Assembly (NCBI RefSeq): GCF_030129945.1
Contig: NZ_JARRAF010000006.1
Coordinates: 62,001-126,000, forward strand
DNA: 64,000 nucleotides
Reading direction: 5' to 3'
DNA from: Parachitinimonas caeni
GTDB lineage: Bacteria; Pseudomonadota; Gammaproteobacteria; Burkholderiales; Chitinimonadaceae
The translations under genes were made by a program, and so were the position numbers. Below, in pieces: positions 55,403-63,510 of this stretch; within the stretch, counting starts at the first letter, position 1, and every line of letters begins with the position of its first letter. Below the pieces are notes generated by a model. It was not told the origin of the DNA. It saw nothing but the letters and a program-made list of their open reading frames with translations, and ran no database searches.

Positions 55403-57019
55403 ATGAAAATCGCCATAGCCCAATTCAATTCGATTGTCGGTGACCTTCAAGGCAATACCGATAAAGTTATCGCCCTGGCAACCGAAGCAACCCAAGCAGG
55501 GGCGGATATATTACTGACACCTGAGCTGGCAATTTGCGGCTATCCCCCAGAAGATTTGTTACTTCGCCCAAGTTTTTATCAAGGCGTCAAAGAACAAATC
55601 GGGCGGCTGATAGACACCGTAGACGGAATAACCTTGATTGTCGGCCATCCTGAATGGAGTGGAGAGGAACGATACAATGCCGCTACCGTAATTCGGGACG
55701 GGCGCGTTCTGGCTCGCTATCAAAAGATGGTATTACCCAATAACGAGGTATTCGACGAATGTCGTTATTTTTCCCCCGGTATTAGCCCCTGTGTATTTGA
55801 ACACAAGAATCGAGATGGTTCGACCACTCAAATTGGGTTGCTGATTTGTGAAGACATCTGGTGGGTAGATCCCGCCAGTGAAGCTGCAGAGATGGGTGCA
55901 GAATTAATACTCGTGCCAAATGCTTCACCCTTTCACATGAATAAGCAGGGTGTACGCCAAAACATCATCCAGCAGCGAATTGAAGAAACTGGCTTACCCA
56001 TTATCTACTGCAATATGGTCGGCGGGCAGGATGAATTGGTCTTTGATGGCGCTTCATTTGCCATGAATAAACAGGGTAAGGCCGTTGCACAATTACCGGC
56101 TTTCCGCGAAGAATTAGCCTTTATTGAATACAGCAACAACGATCTGGTTCCCTCCATCCATCAATGCGAGCCGTTATCCGAGGTCGCAAGTGTATACGAG
56201 GCATTGGTGCTTGGCGTAAAAGACTATATTGGAAAGAATCGTTTTCCTGGCGCAATTATCGGCCTTTCAGGGGGAATAGATTCAGCATTGACACTTGCGA
56301 TAGCCGTTGATGCACTGGGTGCAGACAAAGTCCGTGCTGTCATGATGCCCTCCCAATATACGGCAGACATTAGCTTGGCGGATTCACGCGATATGGTTGG
56401 CCGCCTTGGTGTTCAGTACGATGAAATTGCCATCAAACCGATATTTGATGAATTTCTCTCTGCATTGGCCCCCCAATTTGTTGGCTTATCGCCCGATACG
56501 ACGGAAGAAAATCTGCAGGCCCGCATCCGAGGCACCTTACTCATGGCGCTTTCCAACAAAACAGGACGATTGGTTTTAACAACCGGCAACAAGTCGGAAA
56601 TGACCACGGGCTACGCTACTTTATATGGTGATATGGCAGGTGGATTTGCCGTATTGAAGGATGTAGCGAAAACGTTGGTATATAAACTATCCAATTATCG
56701 CAACACCATTTCCAACATCATTCCAGAACGGATAATCATTCGACCACCCACTGCTGAATTACGCCCGGATCAGCTAGATCAGGATTCTCTGCCCCCATAC
56801 GACATCCTCGATGCCATTATGGAACGTTACGTGGAATTAAATCAGTCACAGCAAGAAATCATTGCGGCCGGATTTAATACCGCTGATGTATTACGGGTAA
56901 CGCGCTTATTAAAAATCAATGAATATAAGCGCAGACAAGCAGCTATTGGCGTGCGCATTACACCGAGAGGCTTTGGAAAAGATTGGCGCTACCCGATTAC
57001 TAATCGATATGATGGTTGA
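55403..57019 (+). CDS. nadE: Glutamine-dependent NAD+ synthetase
   Basis: A 538-residue fusion of a CN-hydrolase glutaminase and an NAD synthetase. The nitrilase triad is in LTPELAICGYPPEDLL, RYQKMVLPN and GLLICEDIWW. The synthetase half has the PP-loop GLSGGIDSALT and TGNKSEMTTGYATLYGDM. It amidates deamido-NAD with glutamine as nitrogen donor. The ribosome site before ATG 55403 is weak (AAGAAG). A bidirectional hairpin follows 60 bases on. Confidence 0.97.
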   Translation: MKIAIAQFNSIVGDLQGNTDKVIALATEATQAGADILLTPELAICGYPPEDLLLRPSFYQGVKEQIGRLIDTVDGITLIVGHPEWSGEERYNAATVIRDGRVLARYQKMVLPNNEVFDECRYFSPGISPCVFEHKNRDGSTTQIGLLICEDIWWVDPASEAAEMGAELILVPNASPFHMNKQGVRQNIIQQRIEETGLPIIYCNMVGGQDELVFDGASFAMNKQGKAVAQLPAFREELAFIEYSNNDLVPSIHQCEPLSEVASVYEALVLGVKDYIGKNRFPGAIIGLSGGIDSALTLAIAVDALGADKVRAVMMPSQYTADISLADSRDMVGRLGVQYDEIAIKPIFDEFLSALAPQFVGLSPDTTEENLQARIRGTLLMALSNKTGRLVLTTGNKSEMTTGYATLYGDMAGGFAVLKDVAKTLVYKLSNYRNTISNIIPERIIIRPPTAELRPDQLDQDSLPPYDILDAIMERYVELNQSQQEIIAAGFNTADVLRVTRLLKINEYKRRQAAIGVRITPRGFGKDWRYPITNRYDG

Positions 57020-57082
57020 ACTCTGGCTCGGCAATGGACGATGTAATAACCAAATCATCATCGTTCGTTAATCCATAAAGAA

Positions 57083-57114
57083 AAAAGCCACACCCTTTGG
57101 GATGTGGCTTTTAA
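57083..57114. terminator. Bidirectional terminator between nadE and the TonB receptor gene
   Basis: AAAAGCCACA pairs with TGTGGCTTTT, with an inner CCC-TTT-GGG stem. T-runs lie on both strands (AAAAAAG on the plus side gives six T on the minus strand). It is well placed to end both convergent genes. Confidence 0.88.
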
Positions 57115-57135
57115 CATTCTGGTCAGTACACCGAC

Positions 57136-59919
57136 TTACCAGAACTTATACTTCACAGACAAGGCATAGCGACGACCGCGTGGATCGTGCACATCCTTCA
57201 CCCAACCTGGTGACCAGATTTCCGAGTTATTGGAAGACGGTGGATCTACGTCAAACAGATTCTTGATACCGAAAGAAATTTCGGTGTTCTTGAACCCTTT
57301 GTACTCGCCCGACAAATCGACAGTGGTCATAGATCCTACGTTACGAACGATGGTGCTCTTCGGATCTTTCGGGTTGGTCAGGATTTCATTACCTTCCTTG
57401 TCCAACTCGTTGTTCTGATCACGGAAACCACCAGTGTACTGAACGCCAACCGTACCAGACCAAGGACCATTTTCAAGATTCATGGACAGGTAGTGCTTCC
57501 AGCGAATAACCGTTCCGCCATTGGTTTCGTATTTGCCCAGTTTGTTCTCTGTAGTCTGACCTTGCAGTGTCTGATCGTACTTGTCAGTCAGCGTGCTGGA
57601 CAGGCGCGTTGTAAAGCGACCCAACGGTGTACGAGGCATGCGGTATTGCAAGTCAAAGTCCCAACCAGCCGTCGCGGTTTCAGCCAAGTTCTGATACTTC
57701 TGGTTGATGTACTTAATCTTGCCTGGCAAGCCAGCAGCCTTGTCTGCAGCGGTCTGCTCATTCCGGACGATATAGCTGCAATACCCCTTCTTGCAACCAT
57801 CGATCAGATCTGCAGCGATATCAGCATCGGACAAGATGTCGATCTGGTTTTCCATGCGGATGTTCCAGTACGAAATTTCGGCCGAGAATGCGCTGTTTGG
57901 CTCCCATACAATACCGGCAGTCCACTGCTTGGACTTCTCAGGTTGCAGGTTGCGGTTACCGCCATTCAGAGTATTGAACTGCAGGTTCAGATCTTCACCG
58001 CAATCATAATCTGGATCAGAGCCGGCTTTGCCGCAGCGCAGAGGATCGTTGAATGCAGTCCCTGCATTACTCAACGAGTCAGGATTCAGGAGCTCCGGCA
58101 ATGAAGGCGCGCGGAAACCCTTACCCCAGGATCCACGGAACAACAGTTCCTTTGTGGGGTTCCAGCGAACCGATACTTTAGGACTGGTTGCATTGCCGAA
58201 GTCACTGTAGTGGTCATGACGCACGGCAAGCTGGGCTTCCAGATCCTTCAGGATAGGTACATTCGCCTCAAGGAAGAAGGCACGAACATCGCGGTCACCC
58301 ACAATCGGCTTTTGTTCACCCGCACCACCAAATACATCACCAGAGTTCAGAATCGCCAAAGGCTTATCGTTCAGCTCTTCTTTGCGCAAATCAATGCCGG
58401 AGGCCAAGCCCAGCGGACCTGCGGGTAGATCCATCAATTCTGCAGACACTTTGAAATCGAACGATGATGTCTTGGCATCAGAAATCCGCACATCTTCGAG
58501 GATCTGAGCTTTTGCCAGTTCAGCCATGTCCGCAGCATCTGTGGGGCCGAAGGGGTTCCAATAACCCTTCGCCAACGCATCCAGAACTTTCAGGCGGTTC
58601 ATATAACCACCCGCATAGGTATCTACCGACTTGCTCTTGGAGTAAACATAAGCGGCATCGTAATCAACCTTCCCGAATGACCCCTTCGCACCAATCATGA
58701 AGCGGTTGTTATCAGTCTTGATCTCTTCCTTACGACCACCCAGTGCCTGTAAACGGCCAGATACAGCGATGCTCTCACCCGGCTTGAGCAGACCCTTGTC
58801 AACCAAAGGTTTCAGATACTTGCCATTCACCACCACGAGCGGACCAGGTGCGCCACCTGCGCCAGAGAATGCATCGACGATCGGAGTAGGTGTAATGGTG
58901 TAGGTAAATTCGTTGGAAGACGCTACCAGCTCGGCATAAGCTTGGTGATTTTCGGTGAACTGATACGCACCACGTAAAACGCCGTTGATCTTCTTGGACT
59001 CCGGAACATATTCAACGGAGCGTTGAACATCCTGATAACAGTTGGTATCAGTACCGAAAGCATCTGGGTATTTGGTACCAGGGAAGGTGCCAGGATTGAC
59101 ATTACAGTCTATGCCTTTAGAGCTATAAGACCCGTTCCTGGTAACGCTACCATCCGCATTCTTGGTAACTGGTGCCCAACGCGCCGGGAAGGTACGACCG
59201 GAAACGCTATAAACACCGAGTTCCGGGTGGATACCTGTCATGTAGTCACGTTGATCTGCCGCCAAACGCTTCTGATTCGAGAAATCCAAAGTACCGAAAA
59301 CATTAAAGCGCTGAGTCGCCAAATCGCCAAAGCCTAGCAGTACGTTACCGCGGGCCTTGTCTGCCCCACCATGCTGCGTTTGCTCGGCAGAGCCGTAAAC
59401 TTCGCCGCCTGCATAATCTCTGCGGGTAATGAAGTTGATAACGCCGGCCACGGCATCCGCTCCGTAGATGGCAGAAGCGCCATCGCGCAACACATCAATC
59501 CGATCAATGGCCGAAAGAGGAATGGAGTTCAAGTCAGCTGAATCGCCACCAAATGCATGATTAGCAATACGACGGCCGTTCAGTAGAACCAGTGTGGCCT
59601 TACGACCAAGGCCGCGTAAAGAAGCGGCGGACAGACCAGGGCTGGCAGCATCACCCACACCATTTGCCTCGGTGTAACCACCACCGTTGTTGGCAGCAAG
59701 CAGTCCAACCAGCTCAGCAGCGGTTGTTGCTCCGGTGCGTGCAATGTCTTCACGTTTGATTGTGGTTACAGGTAGTGCCGATTCTTTGGCGATGCGCTTG
59801 AACGCGGTACCGGTAACTTCAATCTTTTCTACTTTCTCTCCCTCGGCGTGCGCGACCGACATCATTGCACCGGCTGCGCCGATAGATGCGATGGCAAACG
59901 CTAATTGCTTCATCCTCAT
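57136..59919 (-). CDS. TonB-dependent outer-membrane receptor
   Basis: A 927-residue outer-membrane transporter. A signal peptide (ends near AHA, residue 25) is followed by a TonB-box-like VEKIEVTGT, a plug domain (SALPVTTIKREDIARTGATT, LRDGASAIYGADAVAGVINF) and a 22-strand barrel that ends in the aromatic residue of ALSVKYKFW. It imports an unidentified ligand with TonB-ExbB-ExbD energy; the plug and FLEANVPILKDLEAQLAVRH-type barrel resemble the large receptor group found for many substrates, not a named siderophore receptor. ATG 59919 has GGGGAG eight bases upstream. It is monocistronic, and no substrate genes lie nearby. Confidence 0.92.
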   Translation of the reverse strand: MRMKQLAFAIASIGAAGAMMSVAHAEGEKVEKIEVTGTAFKRIAKESALPVTTIKREDIARTGATTAAELVGLLAANNGGGYTEANGVGDAASPGLSAASLRGLGRKATLVLLNGRRIANHAFGGDSADLNSIPLSAIDRIDVLRDGASAIYGADAVAGVINFITRRDYAGGEVYGSAEQTQHGGADKARGNVLLGFGDLATQRFNVFGTLDFSNQKRLAADQRDYMTGIHPELGVYSVSGRTFPARWAPVTKNADGSVTRNGSYSSKGIDCNVNPGTFPGTKYPDAFGTDTNCYQDVQRSVEYVPESKKINGVLRGAYQFTENHQAYAELVASSNEFTYTITPTPIVDAFSGAGGAPGPLVVVNGKYLKPLVDKGLLKPGESIAVSGRLQALGGRKEEIKTDNNRFMIGAKGSFGKVDYDAAYVYSKSKSVDTYAGGYMNRLKVLDALAKGYWNPFGPTDAADMAELAKAQILEDVRISDAKTSSFDFKVSAELMDLPAGPLGLASGIDLRKEELNDKPLAILNSGDVFGGAGEQKPIVGDRDVRAFFLEANVPILKDLEAQLAVRHDHYSDFGNATSPKVSVRWNPTKELLFRGSWGKGFRAPSLPELLNPDSLSNAGTAFNDPLRCGKAGSDPDYDCGEDLNLQFNTLNGGNRNLQPEKSKQWTAGIVWEPNSAFSAEISYWNIRMENQIDILSDADIAADLIDGCKKGYCSYIVRNEQTAADKAAGLPGKIKYINQKYQNLAETATAGWDFDLQYRMPRTPLGRFTTRLSSTLTDKYDQTLQGQTTENKLGKYETNGGTVIRWKHYLSMNLENGPWSGTVGVQYTGGFRDQNNELDKEGNEILTNPKDPKSTIVRNVGSMTTVDLSGEYKGFKNTEISFGIKNLFDVDPPSSNNSEIWSPGWVKDVHDPRGRRYALSVKYKFW

Positions 59920-59922
59920 CAA

Positions 59923-60294
59923 GGAATCTCCCCAAACATGGTTAGTCTTGCTAAAGACCGTTCCCTAGCACGCCCAACTTCCTAGGGAAAACGGCAATCA
60001 ACTTCATCCCAGGTCAGCAATTAAAATTAACGCTGTCTTGTCACCTTCCCCGTCGCCTTCCCTGTGACGGTTCTGCGAATCAACGACTCTCATTAGCATT
60101 TATCGTGCCAGATAAATGTGTCATTTCAACAGTCGTGGAATAGCCAGATCATATTGCAATCTTTGTTGTTCAATCAATTGCTCATACAAGTTCATTTAGC
60201 CTTGATATAGCAAGTTGTGGGGCGAATGAGACATGGTGCAGTGCACCGTAACCGGGCGAATTTTGTTTATCCCCCGGATACGGCAATTGAATTA
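59923..60294. other. 372-base intergenic region upstream of the TonB receptor gene
   Basis: No gene on either strand. It contains AT-rich stretches suited to the receptor promoter and a palindrome GGTGCA-G-TGCACC (60235-60247), second copy of the one before fabH. I see no Fur-box-like 19-base palindrome. Confidence 0.5.
60235..60247. repeat. Palindrome GGTGCA-N-TGCACC, copy 2
   Basis: Perfect match to the palindrome at 52014-52026 apart from the central base, again preceded by AT. It lies 48 bases after the response-regulator gene and about 315 bases before the receptor start. Confidence 0.35.
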
Positions 60295-61416
60295 TCAAGG
60301 ACGAGGTAATTTGCTTAGATTCCAGCCAAGATCCAATTCTTTATTGGCATATTCAAGTAAGGGTCTGATTTCAGACAACAGTGTAGCTAAATGGGGTTTC
60401 ACTTTATGAGCCCCGCCAGAGCGTAATTGCTCAATTGCTGCAGCCAACGGCAAAGGGGGCAAGCTTACGGCAGGCACTTCCGGCGCACTGACGAGATTCC
60501 CCCCCGCCTCTACAGACTTGGACAGTCTGGCCATCGAAGCATCAAACAGTCCAACAATGTCTTTCACCCCATCGATGACGGAATTTGCAACGCCGACACT
60601 GGCGGTTACCTTCAGTTGCTGGCCTTTGTAGTTGATCCGAGCGGCAGCGATGGTCTGCTTCAGGCGATCAGCCAGCACCAGGCTATCCTGTACGCGCGCC
60701 CCAGGCAAAACCAAACCAAAACGAGCCTCTTCGAGGTGCGCCAGGGTCTCTTCCTTTCGCAGTTTGGATGCCATCAGTTTGGACAGCAATTGCAACATCT
60801 GCTGACTCACCGCGTCTCCAATCTGCTTGGCAACCTCAGCAAAAGCATCAATCTCAATCAGCAGTAACGTGACCTCACTATGATGACGGTGTGCAAACGC
60901 GAGAGCTTTGCCGCCTTCCAACTCCAGCAAATGCTGAGTTCCCAGTCCGGTAACGGCATCTGTCGTAGCGGTCTTGGTCTGCACTTCCTGTGTGGCATGC
61001 AGCTCCCGCGCCGTTTTGGATAGCTGGGCAGCCGCCGAAACCCGGGCAATCATCTCAGCCCTGTCGGTTGACTTGGTAATGAAGTCGTTAGCACCGCGAT
61101 CTACTGCCAGCTGTTTGGCTTCGCCCTCCTCTTCACCTGAAATGATGATGACAGGTAGATTCTTGATCCGATGATCAGAAGAATTGCGTACGCGCGCCAA
61201 TAATCCGTAGCCATCCAGCCGTGGCATGGACAGATCGCTGATCAAGACCTGGACCGTGGTATCGGCGAGCAGGCGCTCCCACGCTGCTTCTCCATCAGCC
61301 TCCTCGATAATGTCAAAACTTGTAGACAGGTGTTTTTTAACCGTTGCCCGAACAATGCGGGAATCGTCGGTCACCAAAATGCGCGGCAAAGTGCCGGAAA
61401 TATCTGGAGGAGTCAT
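60295..61416 (-). CDS. Response regulator with degenerate GGDEF domain
   Basis: A 373-residue protein. The receiver (residues 10-135) has ILVTDDSRI, the phosphoacceptor aspartate in LISDLSMPRLDGYG and lysine in DFITKSTDR. The second domain is GGDEF-like: ELEGGKALAFAHRH, LLLIEIDAFAEVAKQIGD, but the GGDEF signature itself is replaced by LEEARFGLVLPG, so cyclic-di-GMP synthesis is not expected. The last 60 residues form an extra helical tail (KPHLATLLSEIRPLLEYANK). ATG 61416 lacks a strong ribosome site; the alternative TTG 61437 overlaps the hydrolase stop. It is likely co-transcribed with the hydrolase upstream. Confidence 0.85.
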   Translation of the reverse strand: MTPPDISGTLPRILVTDDSRIVRATVKKHLSTSFDIIEEADGEAAWERLLADTTVQVLISDLSMPRLDGYGLLARVRNSSDHRIKNLPVIIISGEEEGEAKQLAVDRGANDFITKSTDRAEMIARVSAAAQLSKTARELHATQEVQTKTATTDAVTGLGTQHLLELEGGKALAFAHRHHSEVTLLLIEIDAFAEVAKQIGDAVSQQMLQLLSKLMASKLRKEETLAHLEEARFGLVLPGARVQDSLVLADRLKQTIAAARINYKGQQLKVTASVGVANSVIDGVKDIVGLFDASMARLSKSVEAGGNLVSAPEVPAVSLPPLPLAAAIEQLRSGGAHKVKPHLATLLSEIRPLLEYANKELDLGWNLSKLPRP

Positions 61417-61438
61417 TGCTACGCTCGGCTCGATCAAA

Positions 61439-62224
61439 TTAACGGAGGAAAGTTAGCACAATCTGGTTGAAAGCCTTTGGATTCTCCAGTGGCGAGGCAT
61501 GGCCGCAATCAGGAATCACTTCCAGTCGCGCCCCTGGGATCAAACTCGACAACAACTGGGCGTGATGGTAAGGCGTGAAACGATCTTCTGCACCCACGGC
61601 AATCAAAGTCGGACAGGCAAGACTCGCTAATTGCTGCCGGAGATCATGATCCAGCACGCCTAGAGTGAGTCGGCGCACGGGCTCCCAGTCTGCCATTGCC
61701 GCCTGCTCACGCAGTAGTTGAATCACAGCAGGATTAGCCGCGAGATAGCGGTGGCCAAATACCAAAGGCAGGCTCAGTTCGAATTGCAGTCGGCGCCCTC
61801 CCGCCTCGATAGCCAGTTGCCAGCTATCGGCAATCTGACGGTTCACACTATCCGACCACGCCAGCGTATCAGCCAGAACCAGTCGCCTAACCCGTGCGGG
61901 GTGCCTTACAGCCAGATGCTGCGCCACCATTCCACCATAGGATAGGCCAATGACGTCAGCACTTTCGATTTGCAGCGCATCCAGCAATCCCGCGCAATCA
62001 TCGGCCTGGCGCGAAAGTGCGTACTGGCTTGCCTCTGGCCTGGCTGATTTGCCCTGACCACGAAAGTCCATACAGAGCGTGCGAAAGTGCTCGGAAAATA
62101 CGGGCGTCTGCAAGCCCCAAGCAGCAGTTGTCATGGTCAGGCCATTCAGCAGCAATAAAGCAGGCTTTCCGGGCGGACCGGCCTCGTAATACAACTCCAC
62201 GCCATCAATGGTACAAATCGGCAT
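61439..62224 (-). CDS. Alpha/beta-fold hydrolase, 3-oxoadipate enol-lactonase-like
   Basis: A 261-residue alpha/beta hydrolase. The nucleophile elbow is VIGLSYGGMVAQ, the acidic residue in AVGAEDRFTPYHH and the histidine in DCGHASPLENP, a complete triad. The oxyanion region is LLLLNGLTMTTAAW. Overall it looks like the PcaD/enol-lactonase group, but no aromatic-catabolism genes lie nearby, so the substrate is not assigned. AGAGGGG lies six bases before ATG 62224. It is 22 bases from the response regulator start and probably in the same operon. Confidence 0.85.
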   Translation of the reverse strand: MPICTIDGVELYYEAGPPGKPALLLLNGLTMTTAAWGLQTPVFSEHFRTLCMDFRGQGKSARPEASQYALSRQADDCAGLLDALQIESADVIGLSYGGMVAQHLAVRHPARVRRLVLADTLAWSDSVNRQIADSWQLAIEAGGRRLQFELSLPLVFGHRYLAANPAVIQLLREQAAMADWEPVRRLTLGVLDHDLRQQLASLACPTLIAVGAEDRFTPYHHAQLLSSLIPGARLEVIPDCGHASPLENPKAFNQIVLTFLR

Positions 62225-62333
62225 TTGTCGCCCCTCTCAGATCGACCTACAGAGCCAATTGTCGCCAAGCAACTTGCCGGTCTGACAATATCTTGTTAAT
62301 AATCAAACTAATCCTCCTGCCAGGGAGCCGGCC

Positions 62334-62669
62334 ATGTCGCGCGCCTACCACGTACATCTCTCCATCTACCCACTCGGCACAGCGGAAGTCCCTAAAGCGC
62401 TTGCAGCAATACGTACCGCCTGGATTGCGCCAGCCTGGGTACGTCAGCGCGAAATTGCTGGTGCCCATTTTCTTGAAGCCATGGCCGAAGCACCATTCCG
62501 TGCCGGTGAAACCGAAACGCTGTTTGTTGAACGCCTGTCTATTGCAATCTGGAAGCGACTAGGGCGTTACGTCAAGGTCGTTGTTGAAGCAGGCCATGAG
62601 AATACGCCGGAATTCCGACATCTGGAGCTTGAAGAACCTGACTACCTCAAATTAATGCGCCTGCACTAA
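62334..62669 (+). CDS. Unknown 111-residue protein
   Basis: A small soluble protein starting MSRAYHVHLSIYPLGTAEVP and ending YLKLMRLH. I do not recognise the family. It has alternating strand/helix character, a WIAPAWVRQREIAGAHF central block and an acidic C-terminal part. No membrane segment or signal peptide. GGGAG six bases before ATG 62334 and normal codon use support a real gene. It is divergent from the hydrolase gene and stands alone. Confidence 0.7.
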   Translation: MSRAYHVHLSIYPLGTAEVPKALAAIRTAWIAPAWVRQREIAGAHFLEAMAEAPFRAGETETLFVERLSIAIWKRLGRYVKVVVEAGHENTPEFRHLELEEPDYLKLMRLH

Positions 62670-63065
62670 CCCCACTTAGCAGGCCGATTCGACCTTGATT
62701 TTCGGCGCCTCAAGCAATGACATTATCATTATAAGGCATCAACCGTCGCCGTCTGCTTGAGACAAGTCAGTAATTGCCACCAACCATGCAGCCAAGCACT
62801 GGTACGCACCCTGAAGTGCCACAAATTGTTTGAATTAAGCCAAAAGCACTACACTCACAAACCCCTCCCTTCAACATCTGCTTATTTGACTGACAATTCC
62901 TCAGTACTCATTTAGGCCAAAATATCTTTTATATTGAATCAGACCGTCATTGTGACTCCAGAATCCTGGGCCTTTGATAAATGCTAGCAGAGCAAGTCAT
63001 CTCAAAAGCGCCAGCAAGGCTTCAAGTGCCATGCGCAGCCCTAGCCATCACTCCCGCAGTACCAT

Positions 63066-63096
63066 AAAAAGAAAAGCCGCCCATGCCGGGCGGCCC
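63066..63096 (-). terminator. Orphan intrinsic terminator, minus strand
   Basis: On the minus strand GCCGCCC-GGCAT-GGGCGGC is followed by TTTTCTTTTT, a strong terminator. No minus-strand gene ends nearby, which suggests a small transcript between it and about 63300. On the plus strand no T-run follows, so it does not serve the 111-residue gene. Confidence 0.75.
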
Positions 63097-63203
63097 AAAA
63101 CTGCCGAATTTGGTTTCGTTAGCGATTAACTACAGGACTCTGAGGGCCCATGACACCTTGTAAAATAAAACCAGGTCTGGCAAAACGGCAAAATCAAACC
63201 CGC

Positions 63204-63244
63204 TTGATACAAATCAACCGGCCGTTTTGCTGCTTTGCAATAAT
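63204..63244 (+). promoter_or_regulatory. FNR/Anr-type site with class-II promoter spacing
   Basis: TTGATACAAATCAA (63204-63217) matches the FNR/Anr consensus TTGAT-N4-ATCAA at all ten fixed positions. AATAAT at 63239-63244 lies 21 bases after it, so the site would be centred at about -41.5 from a start near 63252 on the plus strand, the class-II arrangement. The first coding gene downstream is fabI, leaving a 5' leader of about 260 bases. Confidence 0.55.
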
Positions 63245-63510
63245 CTTGGGGTCAACACGAATATCCGAATTAAATTGACCCATACCAAATAAAATATCAG
63301 CAACACTTCAATCAAGCGCGATCATTTTAGTTTCTATTATTTTAATTCGTCAAGATATCCGTCAATTCATCAAATATCAGAACAAACTAATACAGATTTC
63401 AGAAATTTCAGGCAGGAATTTCATCAATTTCACTTAACGTTGATTTAATCAATTCAAGCCTACACTGATCCATTCCCCCAGATGGGACAAACCTCTTTGG
63501 AGTCAAAGTC

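Larger units (their letters stand above)
62670..63510. other. 840-base intergenic region before fabI
   Basis: No protein gene longer than about 50 codons stands out. The region is AT-rich, and holds an orphan minus-strand terminator (63066-63096), a perfect FNR/Anr-type site (63204-63217) with a -10-like box, and a minus-strand frame of 55 codons with one in-frame TGA (63119-63283). The 5' part (62670-63050) shows nothing I can support. Confidence 0.5.

Noticed and set aside
59923-60234. Fur box upstream of the TonB receptor
   Set aside because: No convincing GATAAT-type hexamer repeats were found, so iron control cannot be claimed.
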